A stretch of DNA of 64,000 nucleotides from Cladocopium goreaui (GCA_947184155.2 CAMXCT020001114.1:702971-766970); one strand, 5' to 3'; shown: positions 31,000 through 42,879, counted from the stretch's first letter. Numbers and translations: made by a program. Notes: generated from the letters alone by a model not told the origin.

Positions 31000-33125
31000 G
31001 TTACCATTTTTTTCAGTCAGATTCTAGTGCTATCTACTGTTCGATATTCTCGGGCTTTGCTAGTGTTTGTATATCTTTGCATAAGGGTTTTTAGTTTCAA
31101 GTTTAAACCATAACATCCAGAAATCCAAGTCTCCATAGATTGCAAAGGAAGATCATTGGTTATATATATATATATAATTAAATATAGTTCTTTTTTAGTC
31201 CAAACATGTCCAGAAATCTTGGATACCTGGTGATTTTAATCCAACAAAGTGGGGCTACAACATCATGTCCAGAATGGGGCTCAACGGGACAACTAGGGAT
31301 GGGCTTTGACCAAAAATCGCAACGAAGATCAAGGAAGAAAAGGAGGCTCACCTCAAAAAGTCTAGGTATGTACGGTATGGATAGGTGTTTTTTGTGGTTT
31401 TCAAGTAGATTTAGAACAGACATGACATGTTTGCTCAATGCTTAGAAGCCACCATCTTCATGATTCCTATCCTGAGTCAAACATCCGCATGTCTTGTCGC
31501 TTTGACGTCCATGGTTACCATTGTGTGGCTTTAACATATCGTTTCTTCAGGGTGATTCAGGATCTTGGCTTTTTATATCTTTTTATGGTCACTCTCTGAG
31601 AGTCTGGCTAGTTCTTAATCACTGCTTCCCTTGCTTCCATCTCAATTTTCGGCATGCCCCAGATCACTCGCACACCGCTGCTACTACGACACCCATCACC
31701 TGGAAAATGTAGCTCTCCCTCGTAAACAAAAAACAACTCATATGACATGCTCCTCCAGTCTGTGGGATCATGGTTGTGCAATAATGTGGTGTATACAGGG
31801 TTTTGTTTGAAAATAAGGTGCCCCTACATCTAGATAGTTCATCATTTCCCATATCAAAAGTACCATGTTACGGGTATATCTCATTTTCAGACACGCCCAC
31901 ATTCTCATCACATATCAAAACACTCGAAGTAAGCGTTGAAGAATGGTGAACATTTAATAAAGCTATGGGGGTTCACATACCAAAACTATATGTGTTTTAT
32001 TTTTATGGGTAAACGGAGTGTCCAGGTAGCTACAAAAAAATCATCAAACATCACCCATTCACTTCCCTGGTTTTCCCATGCCGCCGCGGTGCCAGGTCCC
32101 TTCCCTGGAAGTTGGATGCCAAGTTGTCAAGGTGACGTGCCATGAGGTTCAACAACTCCTGCACCGCTGCTTGTGGGAGGCCTGATGGGTATAAGTCACT
32201 TCTATGGGATTCTGGTGGGGTTTACAGTAGTAATAAGTTGTAGAAGGTTTCGAGAATGGTTGATACGTTGTTCAGTGTGTTTCAATGAGTTTTAATGGGG
32301 GTTTAGTGGGTTTCAGTGGGGTTATAAGCTTCACAACCGATAACAATCACTATATAATGATATCTTGTTTTTTAACACCATTAATGATTAGAGGTTTATG
32401 ATTTAAGGTGATTCATTACTGATGCAATATATAATCCACTGATGATTGATATCTGGAAAATTGTACCAGTTTCCAAATATAGACACAAAAATGGGATGAT
32501 CCCCCATACACAAGGAATCGTTTGTAGAGTTCGGGCGCCGCAAGGAGAGAGAATGTTAGTTGTTGTGACTACCAATTTTATTGGGTATGATTCAAGCTGG
32601 GGGTTATCAGCAAGCAATGATGGGCAATAACATTTAAATGGATTTGTTTAACAAACTTTTGGGACAGTCCAACATAGTGGAGTACAGAGTATAGTCAGGT
32701 AATGTCGGGTATAGCCAATCAGAATTCGGTTGCTGGAAATTGTTGGTATACAGTAACCGAATTAAAGTTAAAGTCCATTCCAGCTCGGTTCAAACAGGTT
32801 CTTCTACTTGTTTACTGACTGGTGCTAAACGTAGGGAATGGATGGGAATGGGGGTTGCTGGGATTATTGATAGTTAGCCAGTGGATCATTCCCTCATTCC
32901 CTACGTTTAGCACAAGTAAGTAGTGATATATAGCTATGGAAAATGAGCCATTTATAGATGATTTATGATGATTTAACGATGAATAACCGAATAACCACAT
33001 TACTTTCCTCATCCATTTGTTGCTGATGTTCCCATGATGGTTGACACAACAACCGCATCTCTTGGGGAACAGAATCCCATAAGCACCCCTTTTTCAATCC
33101 ACTTAGCCATTCAAATCCCATTGAA
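31000..33125. other. Long intron-like stretch
   Basis: Contains a GTTTGTTTGAAAATA element at 31,803-31,903, and a CTACGTTTAGCAC inverted repeat at 32,823/32,900. Plus frames at 31,206-31,445 and 32,442-32,630 are open but unconvincing. No gene supported. Confidence 0.4.
31803..31903. mobile_element. GTCTGAAAATAG-family element
   Basis: Left end GGGTTTTGTTTGAAAATAAG, right end TCATTTTCAGACACGCCC. On minus its donor would be GC (GTGG|GCGTGTCTG). Flanking ACA repeats fit a short target duplication. Confidence 0.55.
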
Positions 33126-33134
33126 TCGCCGCTT

Positions 33135-33435
33135 GATATATATATATATATTTATATTTATTTAAATTTATATTTATATACGTATATAATATATATATAT
33201 ATACATTATATTATATTATATTATATTAAATTATATTGTATTATATTATATTATAATTTGTATTATATTATTTTATATTATATTATATTATATCATATTA
33301 TATTATATTATGTCATATTATATTATATATTATTTTCTATTATATTATATTATATTAAAATATATTATGTTAAATTATATTATGTTAAATTATATGATAT
33401 TATATTATATTATTTTATATTATATTATATATATC
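33135..33435. repeat. TATTATATTA microsatellite
   Basis: Pentamer/decamer TTATA repeats, with TA runs at the start. The plus Ile/Tyr frames are artefacts. Confidence 0.95.
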
Positions 33436-33530
33436 CCCATTGAATCCCCATTGGCAATTCCAGTTGCCTATTCCGAAGCAAGTTCAGTTTGAGCTTGTCT
33501 GGCACCGCACACTGCTGACCGGCTTCAGGC

Positions 33531-33587
33531 CTCTAGCTGCTTATTCTCGGCCAGCAAGCTGTTCACCATCTCCTCATAGTCCTTCTC
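33531..33587 (-). CDS. 19-codon coiled-coil exon with a GC donor
   Basis: Acceptor CCTTAG and donor CTAGAG|GCCTGA enclose exactly 19 codons, EKDYEEMVNSLLAENKQLE, a textbook leucine-containing coil. The frame meets TGA two codons later, so the GC donor is needed to keep it open. GC donors are known in dinoflagellates. Confidence 0.55.
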
Positions 33588-33969
33588 CTAAGGTCCCAGC
33601 ATGTTTCTTGGAAGCTCTAGAAGTACCAGAGTTATCCTATCTAGAACTTGTGTTTTGCCATGTTTTTTTTTCTCCTTTTTGAGCTCTATAGAATCACCAG
33701 AGTTATGTACCAGCGACCATCAGTTAGCATGGTCAAGCCCAGGTCACCCTGTACCCGGTAGCCAAGACCCAGTAGCCAAGTTGCAACACCTTGCAGAAGC
33801 CTCCGGCACCATGACACTTCCAAAGCCACATCTCGGCTCATGATGCTTATGGCTTATTGCTGAGCCTTGACTCTCAGCTAGTGCTTTGGAATCAGATCTG
33901 TGTGTTCATTTTCAGTACACATATGATCAGTTGCCAAATGGCGTTCAGATGATCACGAAACAGAAACAA

Positions 33970-34108
33970 ATGCCAGATGGATCCATATTTTGCAGCAGTC
34001 TTCAAATTGGCTAATTTAAGCATTGCTGAAAAAGACGATGCAATATGGATCCATATTGTGCAGCAGTCTTCAAATTGGCTAATCTAAGCATTGCTGAAAA
34101 AGACGATG
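33970..34108. repeat. 67-bp tandem duplication
   Basis: Two copies of a block including ATGGATCCATAT, GCAGCAGTCTTCAAATTGGC and AAAAAGACGATGC, nearly identical. Flanks a possible exon. Confidence 0.9.
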
Positions 34109-34109
34109 C

Positions 34110-34255
34110 TTTCCGTGGCATACGTACTTGTGCCTGAGAGCAAAGCAGCAAAGAACCAGCTGTGGAGGGCCACCCTCCCACGATTCCGTGGCGGGCAAGC
34201 GTCAGGGTTGCAGCGCAATAGTTTTACAGCTTCTTTGTGAGCTAATGTTGAAAGA
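34110..34255. CDS. Exon candidate, strand unresolved
   Basis: GC-richer. Plus reads VPESKAAKNQLWRATLPRFR; minus reads CNPDACPPRNRGRVALHSWF. No splice evidence decides between them. Confidence 0.2.
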
Positions 34256-34549
34256 TTTTCCGTTTCAAGAGTCACATTGTGTATGCAAGACAGTGTTTCT
34301 TTGTGAAAAGACTTGAGGCAATATGTTTGAACATGCAAGACACATCTGCATTTAATCATCAACAGCAAACGTGACACAAGATAATGACATCGAGTGTGTC
34401 GTAACAAAATGTGAGCGATAGACGATACAGGCGTCTTTTCCTTTGGATATCAACGTTCCTTGTAACTTCTGGGAAGTAGGATCATTCAGAAAATTGGCAT
34501 CGCGGCAGTGGTGAGTGGACATGGCAATTCTATACCATTCTCAGGGACA

Positions 34550-34685
34550 AGAACAGTTGAATCTGACCCGACACAAACCCCAGCGCATCGCGGCCGCGTG
34601 GCATCTTTTCTGCTTCGCGGCCGGTGAACGGCACCCTACCATACCATCCACCATGGACAGCCACGGCACCCGGCGTCTCCTGACG
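34550..34685. CDS. Exon candidate, strand unresolved
   Basis: GC-rich island. Minus frame includes GRVPFTGREAEKMPRGRDAL; plus is open too. Followed by a TA run. Confidence 0.2.
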
Positions 34686-35104
34686 TATCTGGGTGATATA
34701 TATATATATATATATGAAGTAGTGATAGATTATAATATCATAAAATATCATATAAATAATATCTATAGGAGAGACTAGGTCACTTGCAATTGGTGAATTT
34801 TGCGGATTGTCCCATTAGCTTTCGATGCTGGTTGCCCTGTTCCACGAAAAAAGGACCGAATCTGAATGGGATGTGGTCGTCCCAGGATTCAAAAAAATCA
34901 TGGCCAATGCCATCCACCGTATATTGAAAAACACCCACCAGAAAATGATGATTTAATAAACATTCACATGCACATATTTGAGACCATGCCAAGATGCCAA
35001 GATGCCAAGATGCCAAGGGAGGAAGAAATGATATTCACCCCCAAAAAAAGCAACTGATTGATGAACATGATGAGCATGTACATAATGATAATGTGCTTGA
35101 TCAT

Positions 35105-35215
35105 GGCAACTCCCTGGCAGCAAGCGATGAAAAAATCACGCCGCCTAACGGTCTGATGGGGAAGCCTCGGTACCTCAGCGGTTGATGAAAAATGGTTTTC
35201 ATCATGGCTTTGTCG
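35105..35215 (-). CDS. Exon following a palindromic element
   Basis: Right after TTTACCAG(AG) of the element at 35,223 the minus strand is open in two frames: FRQSHDENHFSSTAEVPRLP or VCFDKAMMKTIFHQPLRYRG. The acceptor appears to come from the element. Frame not settled. Confidence 0.35.
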
Positions 35216-35222
35216 AAACATA

Positions 35223-35334
35223 CCCTCTGGTAAACATACAAAAAACTACGTATGGAAAATCACCATCTTGAATAGGTAAATAAACTATAAATGTGCCATT
35301 TTCAAATATAGCTTGTTGTATGTTTTCCAGAGGG
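35223..35334. mobile_element. TA/CCCTCTGG palindromic element
   Basis: 112 bp with TA on both sides; CCCTCTGGTAAACATAC and GTATGTTTTCCAGAGGG ends. One end has GGAAAAC instead of GGTAAAC, so its donor is GA on minus. Confidence 0.75.
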
Positions 35335-35924
35335 TATCCAAACATAATGGCAATAATTTGGGTAAGAATTGTGTAATGAGTTTAACAATTATCCCAGATG
35401 GTACTATCCAAGTGCCAATGACCAAGAGTAATAATTGGGTGATTGTTGGCTGAATCACTGGATGACCATTGGCGCTGGTTGGCCCTCCATCTTCATGCCA
35501 GAATCTCTTGCAGGATACAATGGTTCTATGTGGGGATGAAGAAAAAACACCTATATTTCATATATCTAGATTGGGATAAACATCCATTTACCAGCTTTTT
35601 TGATGTTCACCATTTCAGGCTAACCATACCCATCTGTGAACCCCCAACAACAGATAAAGTTTTCGGCTCTAGACCATCCCGGGCCATCGGTGAATCATCA
35701 TTCTCCCCATGAAAAAATGGCTATTTAAGGGGATATACCCTACTAAAAAAAAACAAGAGATGCACATAATTAATGTTGGTAAAGTAATCATATTATAATC
35801 ATAAACCATGTATTTTCATGGCATATAGAACCCATTTACGGTAAAATTAGGGATTGTTTATTATGTCTTTACCAACAGATAACATTAGTTATACCGAATT
35901 ATACCAGATTCATTCTTACCAACC

Positions 35925-36030
35925 TTTCACCCGACGACCGCTTGGCAAAGCGGTTGAAAAAACGACCGGGTCGCTGTCTTCGACGGCCTCCTCTTCTGGA
36001 ACTTTCACCTGACAGAAGTCCGGGGGTGCG
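35925..36030 (-). CDS. Exon, acidic
   Basis: After GATACGAACAG the minus strand reads HTAPPDFCQVKVPEEEAVED then PVVFSTALPSGRRVKG, with donor AAAG|GTTGGT or GGTTG|GTAAGA. Convincing composition; family unknown. Confidence 0.45.
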
Positions 36031-36141
36031 GTGTGCTGTTCGTATCCCCATGATCATGGAGAATGTCAACTCCGGATACCATCTGGTTATGACCATCTGG
36101 ACATCCTCCATGGAGAAATCATCTACAAATCGAGATTACCC

Positions 36142-36356
36142 TCTGGTTATGACTAACATAGCCCCTGGTTTATCATAGGAACATGGTGATTTAATGGTTA
36201 ACAATGGTGAATAATGGGATGATAATGGGATATACCCTCTGGTTATGACATTCACAGTTTGCCATGGAAAATGATGGCCCATAGAAATAGTTGATTTACC
36301 TATTAAGAGCATGGGTGGATCTTTCCATGGCGATCTGTTAAGTAACCAGAAGGTAA
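36142..36356. mobile_element. Compound palindromic element, second copy
   Basis: Same two-element order as 19,267-19,480 (CCCTCTGGTTATGACTAACA, spacer AATGGTTAACAATGGTGAAT, then the second end). The right end CCAGAAGGTA abuts a possible 32-nt micro-exon. Confidence 0.65.
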
Positions 36357-36359
36357 ATA

Positions 36360-37025
36360 AACCATGGTTTATGACAAACTGTGGGGGTACCCTCCATTTA
36401 TTGTCACAATATGATAATATGATACATAAATGGTATATCCCCCCGATTATCAATTAAACAGCCGTTTGGGGTTTATTAATCCGGGGTTGACATTAATGAT
36501 GGAAAATAATGGGTTAATCATGAATCCCATATGATATAGGTTTCATGATGATCCATCAATGGACTATAAAGGGATTTAAGCTGAAATGATGGATAATCAT
36601 GGAATAATAATGGGATTACAATCAACACAATGGATATGTGAGGGTAATGGACTGATCGCGTTTGCGGAAGTTCTTCAGTTTTTTTGGAACGTTTGGGCAG
36701 TTCAAAGTTTAATCATAGATTCTCGATCTTAGGTGTTCGAATGTGGCACATATCGGAACATCACCCTGGCACATTTAGACCCAGTCCCTAGCCCTGTCTG
36801 TCCTTGATATCTTCCTTGATATCTTTCTTTTCCGGCGATGGAAGCAACTTTTCTGCATTGCCTTTCTTCTTCTCTGCCTCTGCGACAACTGTCATCCCAA
36901 ATCCCATCATATAGCTGCTAGGCAAACCCTTTCATCATCCCTCATCCCTCTATCTGTGACGTCACCCAGCAACTTGGGAAACAGACTCCATTTTTCTGCT
37001 GGCAACAAAACTGAGTGACTGATAC
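36360..37025. other. Intron-like, little to report
   Basis: ATGGATAATCATGG-type short repeats. A possible micro-exon at 36,361-36,392 (FVINHGLFTF) lies between CCCCACAG and the element donor. Nothing else supported. Confidence 0.3.
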
Positions 37026-37034
37026 AGAAAATCA

Positions 37035-37135
37035 CCTCAGCACCCAGCCTCAAGCTTGCGAGCATTGCCGGCCCAGACCAGCGAACAGGTCTTGTAGACC
37101 GTCCTACGATCAGGAGCGAGCGATCGTGTGTGCTT
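37035..37135 (-). CDS. Exon candidate
   Basis: Minus frame reads APDRRTVYKTCSLVWAGNAR then KLEAG. Basic, GC-richer than its surroundings. Confidence 0.32.
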
Positions 37136-37144
37136 AATTATGGT

Positions 37145-37236
37145 TGCTTCAACCAGTCATCAATGGTGAAGTAATATTCAATGAAATGTGGGTCAGCCAA
37201 TCGAACAATGCCTTCACCAGAGTATATAGTTTCTAC
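37145..37236 (-). CDS. Exon, unknown
   Basis: After GTTGTGTAG the minus strand reads ETIYSGEGIVRLADPHFIEY then YFTIDDW, with a donor at GACTG|GTTGAA. Clearly protein-like; possible beta-rich domain. Not recognised. Confidence 0.45.
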
Positions 37237-37300
37237 ACAACATAAAAATGGACAAATGGAATAGTCTGAAACATATAAATATAGATGATGATTTACTATA

Positions 37301-37402
37301 CCCTCTGGCAAACTAACACAGCTATGGAAAATCACTATGTTTAATGCGTAATTCCACTATTTCTATGGCCAATTTCAATAGCTATGTTAGTTTACCAGAG
37401 GG
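37301..37402. mobile_element. TA/CCCTCTGG palindromic element
   Basis: 102 bp, TA on both sides; left CCCTCTGGCAAACTAACACA, right TGTTAGTTTACCAGAGGG. Intronic, about 65 bp from the 37.2-kb exon. Confidence 0.8.
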
Positions 37403-37404
37403 TA

Positions 37405-37680
37405 TTTCTTGTGGGTGATACACGCCTAATGATAACAATAGATATCTGATATAGTAACGTGGTGACTATCCTAATATAATATTTATATGATATATCAAAT
37501 ATAAATATCATAGATCAATATATCTGATATAGTAAATCAAATATAAATACCATATGATATATCAGATATAATAGATATTTACTATATGGGATGATTTACT
37601 GTAATAGAGTCCTTGTATAAATATATATATACATCAGATATCTCAGAGTCCTTATATAATAGATAATGATTTACTACATC
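37405..37680. repeat. TGATATATCAAATATAA repeats
   Basis: AT-rich imperfect direct repeats (CAAATATAAATATCATA, GATATATCAGATATA). Non-coding. Confidence 0.7.
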
Positions 37681-37684
37681 TAGG

Positions 37685-37826
37685 CTAGTCAACACGTGCC
37701 CAAGACATCCCAAGACTCCATGAGATGTCCTGGTGCCCGCAAAGCAGGCGACCAACTGCACCACGGCATAGACATTGCCTCGGTGGGTTTTTTGGGGGGT
37801 CCCAGAGATACGGGGAGCCAAGACAT
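37685..37826 (-). CDS. Exon candidate, hydrophobic part
   Basis: Minus frame reads NVYAVVQLVACFAGTRTSHG and VLGCLGHVLTSLD. Possible membrane-associated segment. Edges unknown. Confidence 0.32.
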
Positions 37827-38317
37827 CCAAGCAGTTTATGTAGTTAATGTACTACATTAATATAGTTATTAATAGGACATCCTCATTAATAGGATGAATA
37901 TGTATAGGCTACGGATGTCTTAGGATGAATATAGTTCATTAATGGGATGAATATGTATAGGCTATGGATGAATGATGAGTGTATATATGAATATAGTTCA
38001 TTCATGGGAGCCCAAAAACATATGGATGAATAAAAGTACTACCAATTTCTGGAGTATACTCATGTTGCGAAGAATTTGATGGGTCAATGGAGGGTCTAGG
38101 TAGTGATCATGAGTCTCCTGTAGTCTCCTAATGAGGACAATCTCCCATATCCATTATGTGTATATATATATATGGGTAAATTAAAATATGTCACAAACCT
38201 GAATTAAGGCCATTTGGGGATGATTCCCCTTATTAACCATGATTCCCAGTGAGGTCGCAGTGAGGTCGTTATAATGTATGTATATAATATATATATATAT
38301 ATAAGTATCATATCACG

Positions 38318-38455
38318 GGGGGAAACGGAAACAACGCAAACACCAACCAGTTACGATTCGTGGGGTGGTCCTCCAAGAAAGGTCGCGAACTGGAATCACA
38401 ACGTACGTCAGAACCGCGGTTCTAACTGGGATGATCAGCACCCTGGAAAATACCC
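38318..38455 (+). CDS. Exon candidate, Asn/Arg-rich
   Basis: GC-richer island. Plus reads TSYDSWGGPPRKVANWNHNV then RQNRGSNWDDQHPG. The minus strand has stops in its best frames, so this may be a plus-strand relic, perhaps of a mobile gene. Weak. Confidence 0.2.
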
Positions 38456-39084
38456 AAAGCTATATACACAATTATATACACAGAACAAGGATATATCATT
38501 CTAGCAAAGCCCAACAAGATCGAAAAGTAAAAAAAACTTACTAAAGTACAGGTGCTTTTTGTTTTTTTCGGCATCTTTTTCTTGTTTATCTTTCCACATT
38601 TATTCATATATTCAGGTTAACCATGAAACCCCATGGATCCGCACGAAACCCCCAGGTTCGAAATCTAGGAACGGCCTCCATAGTCGACCAAGAATCGGCC
38701 AATGATTGGTCCTGAGGCAGGATACCCGGCCTGGTAAACATACAAAAAGCTATTGAAAATGGCCCAGTCGAAATAGTTGATTTACCCAGCTATTATAAAA
38801 TGGTGATTTTCATTTGATTTTCCATAATTAGGTTAGTTTGCCACAAATTGGGGTCCAGCGATCTTCTGTTTGAAGTCATTTCTGTTGGTTTCTGACCTAC
38901 TAACCTACTTGGTGGTTTCAAAACACATTACTGAGGTCTTTCGGATCATCGTAGGTAGGATGGAAATGGATGGAACATCAACATACAGAAATGGCACAGG
39001 AACAAACAATTCAAACAATGCAAACTAATACTGAAGACAATGGCAATCCGGCAGACAATTGCAGGTCAGAATAGCTCCACATGA

Positions 39085-39312
39085 GTCAAGTTTCCCAGGA
39101 ATCGACCAAGAGTCACCTGGGCTTTGGCTGGGGTTTTAACTGGCATTTTTGGAGTCCACATGGGGATCATTTTGGATATTTTGCTTGGACAACCAACCAG
39201 ACCAACCCGCTCAGCTTCAGCAGTGATGATTTTTGGTGTTCCCCTTCCCACTGAGGTGGCCTCTTGATGGAACTTGGGCTTATCCCAGCCCCGCTGCAGG
39301 CGATGGAATCTG
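39085..39312 (-). CDS. Exon, basic, unknown
   Basis: Open for about 75 codons: RLQRGWDKPKFHQEATSVGR, TPKIITAEAERVGLVGCPSK, MIPMWTPKMPVKTPAKAQV. Lys/Pro repeats near the end. Ends at a TAG at 39,066 or before. Confidence 0.4.
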
Positions 39313-39441
39313 CGTGAAAAACACGAATGAAACATGTCCAATCAATTTCATCGAATGATCCGCTTGTCAGGGCTAAGACTAGATGCCCCCAAAAAAACAT
39401 ATCAAACATATACCCAATGAATCCCAATGATTAAACGTATA

Positions 39442-39542
39442 CCATCTGGTTATTTAACATAGCCATGGAAAATCACCATTTATAATATGTAAACCATCTA
39501 TAAATGGGCCATTTTCCATGGCTATGTTAAATGACCAGAGGG
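39442..39542. mobile_element. TA/CC(C/A)TCTGG palindromic element
   Basis: 101 bp with TA on both sides; ends CCATCTGGTTATTTAACATA and TATGTTAAATGACCAGAGGG. On minus its right end gives CCTCTG|GTCATT at the end of an open frame. Confidence 0.8.
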
Positions 39543-39544
39543 TA

Positions 39545-39695
39545 TATAAAAATGGTGGTTTCCTGCTATATCTCCTCTATAAAAAATGTCCCAATGATCC
39601 CCTGGACCGAAAAACGATGGTTTCGTCCCCTCGAGAGTTGCCGAAAAAAAACCACAGAACCATGGCCTTGTCGAAAAATGCTGGGAAAACTCCAA
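39545..39695 (-). CDS. Exon candidate ending at an element
   Basis: Minus frame reads CGFFSATLEGTKPSFFGPGD then DIFYRGDIAGNHHFYIPSG and runs straight to the element donor at 39,538. The same pattern occurs at 8.5, 19.5 and 57.7 kb. Confidence 0.3.
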
Positions 39696-39849
39696 GAATA
39701 TCATGTGTAAACCACTTGTTGATCATTTCATATCATGTTCCCACCATTTTCATCCATTTTCTCCTATATGTTCGAATCATTTCCCATCATTTTCCCCTAT
39801 GTTTCTCCCATATGTCCCATATTTTCCCCCACTCAAAATGGCCATCGCT

Positions 39850-39965
39850 GTGGGGGTGACGCTGACCCGGTGACGTCTCCGCCGCTCCGCCGCAAAAAGC
39901 CCAGTGGCCGCTGAAAGCTGCCGCACACGATACTCCGTGTTGCTGAATCCTGGGCTGTGGTTATG
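39850..39965 (-). CDS. Exon candidate
   Basis: GC-rich island open in all minus frames; one reads TEYRVRQLSAATGLFAAERR. Frame undecidable by eye. Confidence 0.2.
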
Positions 39966-40009
39966 TACGTTATATTATATATGGTTGTAATGTTAAATAT
40001 GTTAAGAAT

Positions 40010-41055
40010 ATATATATATATATATGTTATATGATGCTAAATAATATAGATAAATACAAAGCATGGATGAATGTGTTGATAATTATACGTATATACATAT
40101 GTATATATATATATATTAGATTTATTAGTGGGAATCCGTTAAGATAAATTACATTCCATTTCGATTGGCATGACATGATATTCAAGGCCATTGATGTTCG
40201 TCTGATGGTTTGAGGCTTTGAGGTCGAATTGAATGGTTGAATGCTGAAGTAGCAGGCCCCAGGACCCCAAATCTGCTGGTTGATTGTTCCCATGATAAAA
40301 TATGGATGCATGAAAATGATATCGAATTCAACCAGGAAAAATGAGCCACTATATTTCAGTATCATGTTTTTCAGTGCTTCAGTAAGTGCAAAATTCTTCA
40401 CAACCATCAACCAACCAGGGGTCAACTGGTTGTCAAACGTTATTGTATAGACGTTCGTGAACTATCATATATCAAACGACATCACATAATTCCCCCACAA
40501 ACCAGTCGATGTAAGCACATATCACACCATATTTCACTGAATCAAAGACCAGGGAAAACACCAGGGAAAACACCAGGGAAAACACCAGGGAGTTTTAATG
40601 AGCATCATGGCCAATTGGTAAATTCTCCCATTCAAACATGCCAAGCATTACTTCCGTCCCAAGCTGTCCCATCTTTTGGGTACCCTTCCCCCGCTACCAG
40701 GCATGGCCATGGCACAAAAAACTGCTCAAATTTGGATGGCTCAATCCCCATTGTTGATACTTCCCCGTATACATGTTGATGCTGAAAGACCCCAAATCCA
40801 TGAAAAACCATGATGTTTGAAAAAAATGCACCTATCATCCCAACTCTTGAAATACGAGTACTTGTTCGCTAATAGATCTCTCGTTAAGTACGGGTTATAA
40901 GTTACATCTATCCCCAGAAAACCAGGTAGTGTAACCCGCATTTCATAACCAATCAGCAATCAACCATCATGTCTCAACGCTATTCCCCCATGTTCGGTTT
41001 AAATCCAGATTGGTGTTCAAATCAAAGCGCCCCATATTTTAGGTCATTGAACCAC
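40010..41055. other. Intron-like, no gene
   Basis: TA runs at 40,010-40,115, and three to four copies of AACACCAGGGAA at 40,555-40,592. A minus frame at 40,140-40,425 is open but AT-driven. Confidence 0.45.
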
Positions 41056-41099
41056 CAGAAATTCTACTGAAATCCATTCAAACACCCTATTTCCTTCGT

Positions 41100-41220
41100 A
41101 GGACCAGGTGTCTGGAGCCCTCTTTGGCAGCGCGGCTGGCCCAACCCTCCGCGATACCATTCGCCACCTGAGCACCGAAAAAACCAAACGAAAGGAACGT
41201 TGAAATCCACGAGAAGCATG
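41100..41220 (-). CDS. Exon after a GTCTGAAAAT element
   Basis: Begins after CCCCATTTTCAG of the element at 41,220-41,330. Three frames are open; the best reads GFFGAQVANGIAEGWASRAA then KEGSRHLVLRRK. Acceptor supplied by the element. Confidence 0.38.
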
Positions 41221-41330
41221 TGTCTGAAAATGGGGTATCCCCCCTCATGGCCATGTAATAGGGGAAAATGATGATAAACCAATGATAAACCATTGGATTT
41301 GGGATATACCCTATTTTCAGACAAACCCAT
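41220..41330. mobile_element. GTCTGAAAATAG-family element
   Basis: Left end GTGTCTGAAAATGGGGTATC, right end CCCTATTTTCAGACAAACCC. Interior TGATAAACCAATGATAAACC. On minus it supplies both GG|GTTTGT and TTTTCAG. Confidence 0.6.
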
Positions 41331-42520
41331 ACTAATATGTAAATTATATACATATTATATACATATTATATGTATAGATTGGACTGGACCCATAATTTTA
41401 TGGTGTGTAAGTTATATAAGAGGGTTTCACCTAACTTTTGTTGGGAGTATACCCATAGTTGGATCATTTTGACTGGCAAAATGGATCAAAACCGTGAGGG
41501 CGTGTGAGGATACTGATTGGCAAAATCTCTATACGTTTGCTATGGAAACATGATTATAGTTGGTTGACCTATATAACATGGTGATTCTACCTATTATAGT
41601 TGGTTTAGCTATGTAACTGATAGAAATAGATGGTTTACCTATTGATAGCATGCGCGTTTCTGCAGTAAACTGTCAAATTACCAGGGGGATCCAGAGGGTA
41701 AATGCTGGAGAACTATGGAAAATCAAACGGAGGTCCAGGCTTCACATGCGATGCCTCAGATGGTAGGGATGCTTGGGGTAGTAAATTCAATCTGCGCATC
41801 CCCAGCCTTTCCTGAAATAGATAGAATTAAGTTTTAGACATCCCCAAACCAAGTCTATGACACTCTAGTTTAGTACATCATTCCGATCTAGGCAAAGTTG
41901 TAGGCGGCTTGCAAAAACAAGTGTTGATGGCACAAGTAGTCTACCACATTAATACCACATAAAAACGATTACCATGATTACCACCTCAAAAAACAATGTA
42001 AACTCGAATCAGATGATTCATCAGCCATAAATTTCATAGTTAGTTTACTCATTTAATCATGTTTACATCATTCTAACATTCATCAGCCAAAAATCATTTA
42101 ACTCCATCTGTGGTCCTTTTTTGCGGGTGAACTCTAACACCCACGAGGTGGTGTGGAATTCTTCGTTGCATGTTGCAAAGTTGGTGCAAATAGCTACAGT
42201 ATACGTAGCCTATATGCCTTTGTAATAGATAGACTATACAACCATTTTATATATGATGTTTCGTATGAAGTGTCCTATATCTTAACTCCATTATTGATCT
42301 CCTATATGGTAGATGTATCATGATACAAAAATATTGGGGTTTTCCATAGTCATGGGGGATCCCATCAAGAAACGCTTGGTTTATTGGAAAATCCATCATG
42401 GATGACAACTAGGGCTACCCCCATGACAAAACGGAAACCTCCATAAATCAGCTCACTGGGCTAATCCCAACTGTTCCACAAGATATGTCTATTGCAGCGT
42501 GGGTGCAATGTGTGTCCTTA
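41331..42520. other. Intron-like stretch
   Basis: Decayed CCCTCTGG/GTTTAGCTATG pieces at 41,560-41,700. A weak island at 41,720-41,820 (minus GKAGDAQIEFTTPSIPTI). Otherwise nothing supported. Confidence 0.35.
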
Positions 42521-42521
42521 A

Positions 42522-42612
42522 ACTGCTTTGCGCCGCTGCGCCGCTGCGCCGCTCCAGTCGGTACGTGCGCGCTATGCTTTCTCTGCTACTGCGCCGCTGC
42601 GCTGGTCTATTG
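42522..42612. repeat. GCGCCGCTGC short repeat island
   Basis: GC-rich run of TGCGCCGC units within AT-rich DNA; open on both strands. Could be part of an exon, but the repeat alone explains it. Confidence 0.5.
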
Positions 42613-42879
42613 GTTGCTGCGCAGTTAAGTCACAAATTATAACCATGATATAAAATATAAAATCTGCTGATCCCATCCCAGATGTCCAATATATTTACTC
42701 TATATATAATATTGTATGATATTAAATGTATATATCATATATTGACCATTGCATATATTATAAATATTTATATATATATATTGGGCCCTGCCTCGTGACA
42801 CTAACAGTGACCACAATTCATACCAGAAAAAAAAACCGAACAAAATCAAGTTGTAGCCCCCAATATGATTTTCATTTCC

